From Acorus gramineus (taxonomy: Eukaryota; Streptophyta; Magnoliopsida; Acorales; Acoraceae), in contig CM060853.1 in assembly GCA_030737835.1 (NCBI GenBank), positions 9,136,134 through 9,200,133 on the forward strand: DNA of 64,000 bases. Reading direction: 5' to 3'. The position numbers were made by a program, and so were the translations under genes. Positions within the stretch are counted from its first letter, which is position 1. Each line of letters starts with the position of its first letter. The notes below the pieces were generated by a model. The model saw nothing but the letters and a program-made list of their open reading frames with translations. It ran no database searches and had not been told where the DNA came from. Below, in pieces: positions 12,520 through 24,271 of the stretch.

Positions 12520-13750
12520 CTAAGGGGGAGATGTGATCACCGGCGCGGTGGTGTACAGGAATGTTTATATCGAGAGCGGATTTTTTGTTCAGCTCCAAAA
12601 GATTTTGATGTGCCATCCTCAATTCATTAGTTTCTTTTTCTCCCTTTTTTCACCACTTTTTTTTTTAGGCCCTCCCCTCTGCATTTCTTCTTTTACAGTG
12701 TTAGCATTGTGTATATAAATATATGCTGAGCTATCTATACAGTCAGGTTGGTGAGGTTATTATTCTTTATTCCCAATCAGATTTTTCTTACTGATCTTTG
12801 CATCTTATAAATTGTTTTTTAAGCTTTTCTTAAATGCATGACTTATTTGAGCAGGGATTCTTGGCACATCAATCTTCAGGGTGGTCGATTTCAGTACCTT
12901 GGATCCATGTTTTTTTTTTTTTTTTGGTGAAACCTTGGATCCATTTTGATTTTTGTACCTTGGGACTTCACCTATGCCCAGCTGAATTATATTATTTAGA
13001 GTGGTGTTACACTTTTTTTTCCCAACCCCATTTGCAGTTTCATAGATAGTTGATAGAAAATCATTGAAGTATTTGTTTATATTAAAATACATATGCTTCG
13101 ATAAAAATTTTTTTATATTTTTTATAAATATATCCATGTAATTTGTTAAAGTATATGTTTCATTTTTTATAAAAATATATACTTCATTAGATGAGGTATA
13201 CTATTTTTAAAAAATTTAAAACACATATAGATTCGAATTAGGGATGGAAAAAGGACTGTAAGTAATATTATCCTATTATTTAAGGTTTGCCAGTGATTTA
13301 ATATAGAGTGTTGTTATACTCATTTTTTTTTTTTCAGTCCAAAACACAACACAGTCCTACATACCATTTTAGAAATCCAGTGAAACATATACCTCGTTAG
13401 ATGTTGTATATACGACATTAAAAAATTTCTTACGTGATATACACTTTTTATCAAAGCATATTCTTTATTAGACGATGTTTGTTATTTTAAAAAAAATGAA
13501 AACATTTAAATGTGATTGAGTCTAACATTTTTCTTTAATATATATTAAAACATGGCCAAATGGGCACAACCGACTTTGAAATTTTTTGGATATGGGCCCA
13601 ATGTTGTGACATGGGCCGAACATTACCCACCAGAAATCTAAACTCTCTGACTGATCCTGCCAAGAATCGTCGTACTGTTGGAGGCTTGCAATATCTTACA
13701 TTGACCCGCCCTGTATCTTACCTTTGTAATATATGCATGCTTCTACTACA
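12520..13750. other. BTAF1 3' flank, AT-rich with dispersed repeat pieces
   Basis: The first 200-300 bp after the stop are likely BTAF1 3' untranslated sequence; an ATAAAT word near 12715 could serve for polyadenylation. From about 12980 to 13520 the sequence is AT-rich and carries words shared with other parts of the window, including the near-palindrome ATACTTCATTAGATGAGGTAT (13179-13199) and a related one at 13390. I see no gene. Confidence 0.55.
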
Positions 13751-14056
13751 AAGAGACCGGATCCAATCTGGATCCAGTCAGTTTGGTCAGTAATCAAATT
13801 GAACGACGTGAAAATCGAACTGCACCACCTATAAATTAAACTGTACAACCAATTGTTGGGTATATATTTCACTCTTTTATTAGATACTGATGATACTTAT
13901 GAATTCATATTTTCTCCAATAGTTGATTGGATCCAATAAGATAGTGAAATATATACTCAACAATTGATTGTGCAGTTCGATTTATAAGTGCTGCAGTTTG
14001 ATTTTCGAGTGGTCCAGTTCGATACTGACTGAACTGACCGGACTGGATCCGGTCCC
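13751..14056. mobile_element. Fold-back (long terminal inverted repeat) MITE, 306 bp
   Basis: The two ends are long imperfect inverted repeats of about 115-120 bp. The left arm starts AGACCGGATCC; the right arm, read on the other strand, starts GGGACCGGATCC. Both continue through matching words (AATCGAACTGCA, TATAAAT, CAATTGTTG, GTATATATTTCACT) to a short central spacer. The octamer CTACTACA lies directly on both sides (13743-13750 and 14057-14064) as a possible 8-bp target-site duplication, which would fit a hAT-type or related non-autonomous element. No coding capacity. Confidence 0.8.
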
Positions 14057-14065
14057 CTACTACAC

Positions 14066-14580
14066 ACATGATTGATTGTTGTCAAATAAATATTGTATTT
14101 CAAACAAATTTGTTACATATTGTGTTGCTAATTGGGCTGATGATCCCACTTATAGGCGATCCAGTTAATAGTTATTATGTCGACTCCTGGAGAGTTAAAA
14201 AACAACCGATTGTGCTTGTTCCTCTATTGAGGCAGAATATCGCTGTCTTGCTCTCACTGCTGTTGAACTCGCATGACTCCAAATTCTACTTCGTGATCTT
14301 AAAAATTTTCTTATTTTACATCCAACCATATGGTGTGATAACAACAGTGCCATCTCTCTTGCATCCAATTTAGTTTTTCATGCACGTACATAACAGATTG
14401 AAATTTCTTACCATTTTGTTTGTGAGAAGGTACTGCAAAAGGAATTGGATGTTCGATTTATTTCTTCATCAGATCAGGTGGCTAATATCTGACATCTTCA
14501 GGAAAGTCTTCTCCTCCCCCCGGTTCAAATATCTTCAAGGCAAGCTTATCATCCGTGAGTGACCGTTAGCTTGAGGGGAG
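14066..14580 (+). mobile_element. Ty1/copia retrotransposon remnant: RNase H end and polypurine tract
   Basis: Conceptual translation in shifting frames gives the end of a copia polyprotein RNase H: ANWADDPTYRRSS, then WRVKKQPIV, then DNNSAISLASN near 14340, FHARTK-like sequence, and finally KELDVRFISSSDQVADIF and SPRFKYLQGKL. Several stops and frameshifts break it. A purine run TTGAGGGGAG at 14571-14580 matches the polypurine tract that precedes a 3' LTR. The 5' part, integrase and reverse transcriptase are absent, and I could not define an LTR. Dead element. Confidence 0.85.
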
Positions 14581-15800
14581 TATAATAATTGTACTCACTT
14601 TATCCTTTCAAACATCTCACACCTTGTGCCAATTATCACATCAATTATCATCTATGGAGATATCTCTTCCTCCCAAACAGTATGCAGAGTATGGAACTTA
14701 GGCACAGCCAATGATCATTAACACCCATGATATCAATTATTTAGAAATGTTATAGAGAGTATAAAATATAAACTTAACATGCATGTGGGGTTACAATTTC
14801 CAAAGGGGTCACCCAAGGAGAAATTCTATCAGGTAATGTTAAACTTCATTTCATTATGTAAAGAAAAATAAACAAACATAATTATTTAGTTTTTTGTGTG
14901 TGCTTTGCAATACTGCATATTATTATTTCAATTCACGACTATAATTTTTTTTTAATGAAAATGTGATTATTTCTATTTCATTAATAAAAATGTCTAAAGT
15001 GGATAGAGAAAACAGAGAATTACATAACTAAAATGTAAAGACTAGATAACTAGAAAAAGGGTAAACTGCATCTAGCCTCGCTGGGTCTAAAGGAGGCCTG
15101 ATGGAGCTTTTGGTAGAAAATGCTTCTACCATTCTAACACCCTCGCTACCTCACAAGCCTACCGGTTAACCTCCATCCGTACTCTTTGAAATAAATTCCT
15201 TACGCGCCTGCTAAAGCTTTCCCCCAATCCCTAATCCATCGCCTCATGAGCTCTCCGATTCACAACTACAATTGTCACAGGAAAAATAGCACAGGGTAAA
15301 ATCATGCTATTATGATTATTATTCAAGTATTCATGGACAAATCATGAGGAGCTATGCCAAATATGTAGATGAGTGACACATCGAAACATGTGACACATAC
15401 ATAGCCAGGGCCAAAATCTCAGATAGGCTCATAGCAAAAATTAAATTTACATGAAAAAAATTCCAAAATGCTCCAATAACACACCTACAGATAATTAAAA
15501 AAAAGGCATATTATATACTTCTAATATAATTGTATATAAATGCATGTATTAATTTTATACGTATAATAATGTCAACAATACATAATTTTATAAATGCATC
15601 TTAAAATTATATACACATATATAAAGTCAGCAAAAATATATAATTAAGCTATATCCATATATTAAAATTAAGATATATAAAACGTATGCATTATATATAT
15701 CATTAGCTAATTTTGTATAAACACTTCTATTAATTTTAATTATATCATTTATATAAATATGCATGCATACATTTTATGCTTTGTATAAATGCATATATAT
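14581..15800. other. AT-rich intergenic DNA, no gene seen
   Basis: Strongly AT-rich with many TATATA runs, particularly 15480-15800. The part just after the copia polypurine tract could include a degenerate 3' LTR, but no second LTR is present for comparison. No coding region or RNA gene is recognisable. Confidence 0.5.
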
Positions 15801-16135
15801 TGTTGCGCTATATGCTTTCATTATCGACGTATATACTCTGATAAGGGAGGTATATACATGATTCACAGGGACTGCATATTATCATTCAACTATATATAAT
15901 TATATATATAGAGAGAGAGAGTAATTATATAGTACGGTTCGTGCAGTCCGTGTGAACCATGCAAACACCTCTCTTATCGAGGTATATGCGTTGATAGAGA
16001 AAGTATATCAATTCATCGAAACATATACATAACTGTGCTATATGTTTTATTTATCCACAAATATATCTCGATAAGGAGATATATACGCTGATTCGCACAT
16101 ACTGCGTATTATCATTCTAACTATATATATACGTA
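15800..16135. repeat. Composite direct and inverted repeat block upstream of ferredoxin gene
   Basis: Two direct copies of about 100 bp lie at about 15808-15905 and 16032-16130. They share tgctatatg, a gataag-ggag-tatatac block, gattc and gcatattatcattc followed by an aactatatata run. Between them (about 15940-16010) is a partial copy in opposite orientation, with tgcagtccgtgtgaaccatg and cttatcgaggtatatgc. The pattern suggests nested insertions of one small AT-rich element, ending about 50 bp before the likely ferredoxin transcription start. Confidence 0.65.
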
Positions 16136-16179
16136 TATAATTTAGTATAAGATAAGATATTTATAATGCATACACCCCC

Positions 16180-16309
16180 ACCTCTTTATACACTGTAAAT
16201 CCTTTAAACCCTCTCTCTGTCTCGCCTCCTCACCCAACGAAGAAACAAAACCCTCCCCGCCGCCGCCGCCGCCGCCCGCACTCCCCGACAACACGATCGA
16301 CCTGAGAAG
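16180..16309 (+). promoter_or_regulatory. Likely promoter and non-coding first exon of mitochondrial ferredoxin gene
   Basis: A TTTATA word at about 16183 is followed by a pyrimidine-rich stretch (ctctctctgtctcgcctcc) typical of plant transcription starts, then a (CCG)n run at 16256-16276. No ATG occurs here. CTGAGAAG followed by GT at 16310 is a good splice donor, and an acceptor AG at 17161-17162 lies just upstream of the start codon. The gene therefore probably has a leader intron of about 850 bp. Confidence 0.55.
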
Positions 16310-17180
16310 GTTCTTCCTAGTCCCTCCATGACGATTTATTTTGTTGATCTTGGGTTTTTTTTTTTTTTTTAATACTGGTTTTAGCTTTTTTGATTTATGG
16401 TTTTTTTCCCCCTATTTTTGAACCTCATATATGCCCGTTTGTGTGTGCTTTTGAAAAATGACACTATGATTGGTTTGGTTTGAATTTATAAAAATCTATT
16501 GTGTTTTTTTTTTTTTTTTTTGAAAAATATGAAAATCTGTTGTGTTGAATTTTTGTTGGTCATGTTCTGTTTCACATGATTCATTTGATAACAATTTGAT
16601 GCTCTTTTGACGCCTCGAATGCTCGAATTTCAGTTTTTTATTTTTGGTTTTGGCGGATGATTGTATTTGTATTGTCATCTGCTGAGTTTTGATTTAAATT
16701 GGTTGTTTTCCTTGTTGAGAATGGAAGGATGGAAAATGTGTTCGGACTCTAACATGATATACTCATGTACCATGTATATCTGGCAAAGGCAAATGAATGG
16801 TGGAGGTTTCAACTTCAAACACTAAAGACCTTATGAATAAGCTTGATATAGTAGCTTGATATAGAAATGGTTGTGCGTTTTGGAATCTGTTTATAAAATT
16901 CATTGATTCTGCTGACATTGTCCCTCCCCGAGTCTATATGCTTAATCAATGCCTTTTTTTATTTTATTATGTTTTTTTTTTTCTAATCTGTGCCCCAAGT
17001 TTGGTCAAGCATGGTTTCAAATACAGTCGTGCTTGTTTCAAACAGATTAGGTGTGGAGGATAATGTTGACTAGCCGTTGGGTTTGTTTTTCCTTGAGTCA
17101 TGTTTCTTTGAAGTTTCATGTGTTAATATACATATAATTCAAGATTTTCTGTAATTATTTAGGTTCTGCCTCTGATTGAT

Positions 17181-20100
17181 ATGTTCCTCTCCAAACTTGC
17201 ACGGACCGGAGTTCAGTTGTTGATCAAGGAATCTAATATAGGTATCAGTGAATTTCATCTCTTGGTAATTTGGTTATCTCAGTTGACGAAATGAATCTAC
17301 TGTCTCTATCATTGCACCTCTTCTTATTTCTTTGGTTATCTTATTTGTATGTATTTTTTCATATGTGTTTATTTTCATTTGACTTGAATGATGAATTAGT
17401 TGTCATTTATCCAAATATGTTACTTTTTGCATGAATTTGATGCCACACTTTTTGTCTCACATTTTGGGTTGCTTATGGAATTAATTAGGTTTATAGTTTA
17501 AGGATCCAACTTAGTTGATTTAAATGTAGTTGAAGTGGAGTGCTATGAAATCCAGTTTGATTTAGTTTTGTGATATCAACTTCTCCTTTTGTTGTTTGAC
17601 AAGTTTTTTAGTGTTATCAATTTTACGTGTTTGATATGTTCTTTCTTCTTACCTACAATTTTAACAAGGTGAGCTGTTTCTCTCTTTTCATTTATTCCAA
17701 ACGTTTCTCGTCTTGACAAATTATAAATGTTGTTCAGAGGATGGGAAGCTCCCACCGGTTGCCTTTTGAGACTTTTTAGGTTCTAATATGGTGGCTGGGT
17801 ATGATGCATGGATACTCTCATGGTCAATGTACTTATTTTGATGCTTAACAAGCACAAGTACATTGACATGATATTATATTTAAAGTTAACAATACTTCAT
17901 ACAATATGAACCCAACGATTATCATATGGTTACGTGCTTATTTAATGTTAATGTTATCAATACATTATTTAAATATTTCTAAATGCTTAGCTGCATCCTG
18001 TTGTCATTGCGTGGTTATGTCTGCTAGGCATCTTGAAAGATTGGTGAACACTTGATTACAGTTGCACATAGTGAAGTTTGGTTTGGGTTTACCATAGTTG
18101 AATTAAGAATCAGTCCTAGAATTTTGATCAGTTCTCTAACCATTGTGAAAATAGTTTGATTCATTTCAACTTTCAAGGGTTTAGTTTCTTAATTTTCATT
18201 GCTGTCAGATGACATCAATTGTAATCCAAAAATAATCAGTTTATAATGGTTTTGGATCAGTTCTGTTTTGATAAAATATTGATATCTGAACTATTTCCCA
18301 CATAATCATACCAGTGTTGTTTAAACAAACATTATTTTTTCCTTGGTGGGGGGGTCTTTTGTAATACTGGGCTAATCCTTTCTTGGTTCCTCGGTCCGGT
18401 AACACCTCCTGGTTGAGGTCTTCTCACTAGTTGGTGTGCCGTGCTGAGATGATGTTTTTTTTCCTTTTGTTTTGTATTTCCCTAGGGGCTTTTACTCTTA
18501 GTTATATATGAGGGCAACTGCCTACCATTTAGATCAAAAAAAAAAAAAAAAAAAAAATTATTATCTAATACCATAATAATATCAATTATAATTAATGCAC
18601 AAGATGCAATACAATTTGCAATATAGAAGAAATCTTAATGAAGATAAAGTGTTGGAGGTCCAAGGTTGAGGAGATCTTAATGGAGTTGAATTGTTGGAGG
18701 TCTAAAATCTGTTGAAAACTCTTGAAAACGTGACAATTTCAGCTGAGACAATTTCAGCTGATGCAGAAGATTATTGGATTTGGAACAGAAATTCTGAGAA
18801 AGTCTTCGCAGTGAATCATGTTATGTTTTGCAAAGTCAGGCCAACCCCTTGTGAATATGAGTGAGGTGGATTTAAACATCTTGATGTTCTGTTGGACAAC
18901 CAAATCTCCTCTGAAGGTTCAAGCCTTTATGTGGTTGCTCTGCATGAATAAGACTATCCAAGCTCAAAAGGGAAGTCTGCACAGTAAATTCTTCCTTAGG
19001 CTGTGAGTTGTGTCAATCAAATTTTGAAGCAAATAATCACCTGTTTGTGAAGTGTAGTTTCAGCGGGTGGGTTTGGGAAACGGTGCAGAGAATATGGGGG
19101 AAATCGATCAGCCTCCCCTTTATCAATAGTATGATGAAGAGCCTATCATCCCAGAAGAAGGAAGATGATACAAGCATTCAGAACAAGTTCATCTCCATTA
19201 TACCACTTGCTGGTTGCTTGCTGGGCTATTTGCAAAACTAGAAATGAGAAGCATTTTCAAAACAAGCAGCGCTATGTTGGGAACACATTGTTTCATCTAG
19301 TTTACCTATTGGGGTCTGTTGCAAGTATATCTTGAAGTCTGAAAAACTAATTACAATATCTGAAGGAGGCTTCATTGTGGAGTAAGGGTGCTAAACTAAT
19401 TACAATATCTGAAGGAGGCTTCATTGTGGAGTAAGGGTGCTCTAAGTAGTGGTCCATTTTTTATGTATCACTCACTGGACATGTCTCTCCTTTTTTTTGT
19501 TTCTTCTTTATTTCCAGTACCCTATCAATTCAATTAAATTAGTGGACAGCATCTTCAACCAAACATATAAGATGCAATTTCATTAACATTTAAACACGAT
19601 ACATACTTAGAAGTCTCATGTATCATCCATATTCAGTGAGACATATTTTTTTCTTTCAGCCGATACAAATAGGTATCGAATGGACACCCTACTAATTTCA
19701 ATGCCAATATTTTATTGGTCATTGCAAAATCCGATACTTACACATGGACTAACTCTTGAAACACTAGTCAGGATTGCATTTTTCAGTTTTCGTGTTTTTT
19801 ATCAGTCAGTTTCCCATTAATATTGCAGATATTTCATGTAATTTTGACTATTGTTGAGCTATCATATCTGCTCTATCCTATAATTTGTGAAGGACAATTT
19901 CCTAACCCATTTTTCTGATTCACTTTTCTGATTGGTTTGTCAGGTCAATATTCAATATCCAGAACAAGATTATTACAGGGATCTTCCAGATGGTTTTTTC
20001 AATCGGGGGTCAGTATTTACGTGCAAATTTATGTTGTAATATTTTGTACGCCATAACAACACATTATATTTTGGACTCATTTATAGTGTGATATGATGAC

Positions 20101-23100
20101 CTCCATGTGAAGCAATAATCTTAAATGTTGATTGATCTGTACTATGTCTTTAATCTCATCCTTCTGTGATCATACAACTTGCTGAAAATATTTTGTGTTC
20201 ATGAACATCCTTTCTTGTAAACCCATGTGCAATCTAATGGGGCTCAATATTTTTCAAAACACTGATTACTAATTAAGGAAATTGTGACACCCTAGACCCT
20301 AAAGTTAAGTTAAAGACAATATAAATTTAGCCTCCCCCCTTTATTACAGCTTCTTTTTTGTGCTTGGGTGATGTTGCTCCTTGATGAAGAATCATTTTGC
20401 ACTATCACAGGGATTAATTGGCGAGGGATATTGTATGGGATATTTTTTAGTGTGAGGAGTATTTCCTTTATCTTCAATGTTTTTTTCTGTTTGATTTTTC
20501 GGAGATCTCTCATCTCCAAATGTTCAAGGGGTATCATCTTAATGTGAATGGCTCCAATTTACTTTTCAAAATAAAAAAAGAACCACTTAGCCTTCCTTCA
20601 AGAATTTCTTACAAAATTAAAGACAATATAAACTCTACGAAACTTACTCTCCTCCATGTGACCCTGGAGGATTCATAATTGAAATGGACAATGTCTCCTT
20701 TTTTTTTTTTTTTGACAAAGCACCAACATTTTAATCATCAATCAATAAATCTCTAACTTTGGCATGCCAAATGTAATGAAGGTGAGCTTGCAAATGATTG
20801 TATGAACTATAAATAATGATTGGAAATTAAGGAGAAAGTTGTTGTTGCTTCCCCAAAAAAGGCATCATTAATCCAAAAGGTCACCCAGCTAACTATTATA
20901 TTCAATTTGTTACTGTCTAACTTGCTGGTAAAATTCTCCAAGTTTATGCATATTCTTTCATATTGTTTTCAAAATTAGACATTCTTGAATAATAAAATTT
21001 CTTTTGAATATGGCATGTTGTGTCATGAAATTCATATGGGAGTAGTAGTGAACTTTAATTAGAAATTAAAATATTCCTATTGGATGTGAGTAGTTTGATG
21101 ATTGAATCAAAATGCTAGAGTTTCAAGACAAATTCACTTGCCAACAGGGCCGAGTTTTAATTATTAGTTTCTCTTAGCAAACTCAAATCGTATTCTTTTA
21201 TCTTTTGCTTCTCGTATTAAGATATATATATACCACTTTTTGTAGACACATTTTTTCAGTACGTCTGATGATAAAGCTCATGAAGAAGGGATTAACCAGA
21301 AGGATAAGTAAGTTGTCTTTCATATGCACTATAGCATAGTATTATGGATCATTTTGTTTTCACGCAAACATGTTGCTTCTGTGTTTTTTTTCTTTAATGA
21401 ACTAATTTTGCATTCTTCATAAGGTTATATCGAGGATCTTGTATAATATTTGTTGGTATATGGCCAATAGAGTTAGTTACCAGTGACAAAATAGATGCAT
21501 GTGATTTTCTGTAATTCCTTATCAGATTAAGTGTACAATGTTCTAGTATATTGACTATAAATGGAAAATGTTACACCCAGTCCTGTTTCCAATCCCAAAC
21601 GTTTTCTTTATTTTAAAAATCATATACCTCACCTAATGAGGTATTTAGTTTTATAAAAGGTGAAGTATACACTCCAATTAATTGAATGATATCAGTTATA
21701 GAAAATGTGAAAAATTCCAACGAGGTTGGGACTGTAAAAAAGACTTCAGACTGTAGCAACACTAATTTAAAACTGAAAGGCAATTGCATCATGCAATGGT
21801 CATACCTAATTCTCCAACTTTCTTGGGTAACTTATGCAGAATATCGGTGACATTTGTTGACAAAGATGGAGAAGAGAAGCATATTAAGGTTCCTATCGGA
21901 ATGTCAATGTTAGAAGCAGCGCATGAGAATGACATAGAACTCGAAGGCAAGTTTGTACTTTTCTACACTACAAAATTTATGGTTTATATGCTATTCTCAT
22001 ACTCTTTCATCCCTTCCTGAGACAAGCATTGGAATATCTGCTCCTTTATCACGATGGTGGGTCCTTCTATCTTATATGAAGTGAGAGGAGACAATACTTT
22101 TAAGTAAAATAAAAAATTAACACCCTTGGAATGAAAGCATTCCAATGCAGTAATATTAATCTGTTGTAAATATTTATCTTACACTCTGTGTCTACATATG
22201 GCACCTTGAACCTAACACATGACAGTAGTTGATGTGGGCAGTTGGCATTGCCACATTTTTGTTAGCTATAGTGCAGGTGATGCAACCTAGAGACCGCATT
22301 GCCTAACCCCAAAAAAAACTACCAAACTCTACCAAACCGTGAAGTTTTAAGTTGTTCTTTGATGCATAATGTATCAATTTCAAGATTGAAATACATATTG
22401 GAAAATTCTATAATTATTTGTGATCCCCACATAAGGATGAGGATTTTATTTATTCTTTTCACTTTGATATCAAAAACTCTTATTTCACTACAGTATTTGG
22501 TGAAGAAGCTTGTCACTTCTACTGACTCTTTATTCTGTAAAGCTCCAAATTATATCAAGACACATCTAGGGCATTTTGACAAATTTGGTTGTTTCTTACC
22601 ATCATTCTTAGTATGTGTATTTGGAGAGCAAAGATCATTACTAGTTTTTTTTATATCTCACGATTTCCATGGATATTTAAGAGAGCAACAAAGTTTCTTT
22701 TGTGTGCCAGACCACAACTGATGTTACCCTTAACCATCCCCTTTAACAGCATATTTATGATCATCTATAACTTCTCAAATGAACCCATTTTCGGTAAAAC
22801 CAACATAGAAGTAAGAATGGTTAAGCTTGCTAAATGGACTTTTGAAATTGTGGATGGGGTATCTTTGTCATGCATGTGTGCGAGATCAAGCACTTGGAGA
22901 TTCCATTCATGTGATTTACATGTAGGACGTGGTATGTGAGATTTAATATGATCCCATCACTATGGACAAACTTACCAATGAATGTTTATCCCATCATTTC
23001 CTCTGATTTCAGGAGCATGTGAAGGCTCACTGGCGTGTTCGACATGTCATGTGATTGTAATGGTAGGTTTTGCATTTCAGATTTGTTGGTGGCTAAGTAT

Positions 23101-23452
23101 GCTACTTTGACAATCGGATTTTCATAGCATGATCGGACTCTGGGTAATTTCCATGTCTAGGATATGGAGTACTACAATAAATTAGAGGATCCAACAGATG
23201 AGGAGAATGACATGTTGGATCTTGCATTTGGGCTTACAGAAACGTGGGTATCTTTCATTATCACATATTTGTCACTTTGTGGTTTCTCTTTCTATTTAAA
23301 CCTGACTTCAAAACTCCCCTCAATTGTAAATCTGCAGTTCGCGTTTAGGTTGCCAAGTAATTGCAAAGCCTGAACTTGATGGACTTCGTTTAGCACTTCC
23401 CATGGCCACTCGGAACTTTGCTGTTGATGGATTTGTACCTAAACCTCACTGA
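17181..23452 (+). CDS. MFDX: Mitochondrial adrenodoxin-type [2Fe-2S] ferredoxin
   Basis: Matrix [2Fe-2S] ferredoxins pass electrons from adrenodoxin reductase, for example in biotin and Fe-S cluster synthesis. Seven exons join to 180 codons plus stop: 17181-17241, 19944-20008, 21246-21307, 21840-21946, 23013-23062, 23161-23243, 23338-23452. Residues 1-63 form an Arg/Ser-rich, mostly non-acidic leader ([14 protein letters not shown]...) consistent with mitochondrial import. The ferredoxin fold starts at [20 protein letters not shown]. Cluster ligands are C101, C107 and C110 in [10 protein letters not shown], plus C148 in SRLGCQ. The C terminus VDGFVPKPH is the plant mitochondrial ferredoxin signature. 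ATG 17181 is the first after the likely leader intron. Exon 4 ends GAAG before GCAAGT, a GC-AG intron. Complete and apparently functional; LINE pieces sit only in introns. Confidence 0.95.
18340..18558 (+). mobile_element. LINE 3' end with poly(A) in ferredoxin intron
   Basis: GC-richer sequence than the surrounding intron runs into a pure A tract at 18537-18557. The end resembles a 5'-truncated L1-type LINE 3' UTR. No reading frame remains. It lies in intron 17242-19943. Confidence 0.55.
18640..19340 (+). mobile_element. Degenerate LINE ORF2 tail with zf-RVT domain
   Basis: Translation across two frames gives [15 protein letters not shown] and then [20 protein letters not shown] followed by SGWVWE. 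This is the zinc-binding reverse-transcriptase-associated domain (C-x2-C...H-x4-C) at the end of plant L1-type LINE ORF2. Stops at about 19006 and 19241 break it. It is in the large first coding intron of the ferredoxin gene, same strand. Confidence 0.8.
19344..19441. repeat. Perfect 49-bp tandem duplication
   Basis: The unit starting aaactaattacaatatctga occurs at 19344 and again at 19393, essentially identical, ending gtaagggtgct. It sits at the end of the LINE remnant in the ferredoxin intron. Identity between units implies a recent event. Confidence 0.9.
20310..20577 (+). mobile_element. LINE 3' tail fragment in ferredoxin intron
   Basis: The sequence cggagatctctcatctccaa followed by tgttcaagg closely resembles the LINE tail at about 50040 in the UGGT intron (gagacccctcatctccactg then ttcaaggc). 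It ends in an A-rich run at 20570-20577. Both are likely 5'-truncated copies of one LINE family. Confidence 0.55.
21570..21775. repeat. Small dispersed MITE-like repeat with internal palindrome
   Basis: Begins near tgttacacccagtcctgttt and ends near gactgtagcaacact; the borders are partly complementary. Its centre is the palindrome ATACCTCACCTAATGAGGTAT (21624-21644). Related palindromes occur at 13179, 33325 and 35871 in this window. It sits in the intron just before exon 4 of the ferredoxin gene. Confidence 0.55.
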
Positions 23453-23914
23453 CCGCATTTGTAGAGTGTAAAGATAACATATGGAAATCATTTTTGTAGT
23501 CTTTGCGTCCATTTTTGATCTGCATTTGTTCTCATAAGTTTATTTAAGAGCCGAAGTCTTGTATAAACATATTGTCTTTTGCCATAAAAAGGTTAGCTAT
23601 CTGATGCGTGAGTGATAAAATTCCATGTACAATTGGGTTCAAGTAATATTACACATTGAGACAGTGCTGGAAACGAGTTTGAAAAACAGCTTTTGAAATT
23701 AGCTTTACAGGGAGCAATTTCTTAGATGTCTGAAAAGTTTTTTTTTATATACAACTAATAGTTGTTTTTCACTTTCTTCAAAAGCTGGGACTTGAAGGGG
23801 ACATTAGAAATGTGTTGAGATTATGATATGGTGATGTGAAACAGGGCAGTTGTTTGTCTGAGTGGTTTGCTGAGGACAAAGGTGAATTGCTGAATATCTG
23901 AATGTAATTATATA
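23453..23914. other. Ferredoxin 3' flank
   Basis: Likely 3' untranslated region and downstream DNA of the ferredoxin gene. No further coding sequence seen. It ends at an A-rich tract (about 23915-23960), where the duplicated block begins. Confidence 0.5.
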
Positions 23915-24005
23915 AAAAGAAAAAAAAATACAAAAAGAAAAAAATAAAAAAAAAGAAGCAAAGCTGAATGTAATTATATATATAGATTAAAATCAAAACA
24001 CTATT

Positions 24006-24080
24006 GAGTCATAGACACAAAATGTGGCTCAAGCTTTTCTTGAAACTGTAGGAAGAGTAAGACAAGGAAAATTGAGGCTT
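24006..24080 (-). pseudogene. Remnant of a further LigB-like 3' exon end (downstream of copy 1)
   Basis: Read on the minus strand, this stretch encodes SLSYSSYSFKKS, matching the LigB C terminus [12 protein letters not shown] found at the true 3' exon 250 bp away, but the stop codon is lost and no upstream exon sequence survives. The flanking word gacacaaaatg also matches. It is best explained as a decayed end of an older tandem LigB copy. Equivalents lie at 34348 and 40732. Confidence 0.65.
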
Positions 24081-24271
24081 AATGTAACATGCATCTTTAA
24101 TCACATTATTCTAACAGAAGTCTTGCTACTATTTATGACAACATTATAACATACAAACCAATGAAACTCAGTTTTATTCACACAATAAAACACTTGTGAC
24201 TCACTAAAACATAAATACAAACAATACCAGAAAAAAAAAAAAGAACAGTAGGAGTCAGACACAGAAAATGT

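Noticed and set aside
22299-22939. Open frames of 116-140 codons in a ferredoxin intron
   Set aside because: They lie inside intron 21947-23012, have AT-driven composition and no family resemblance.
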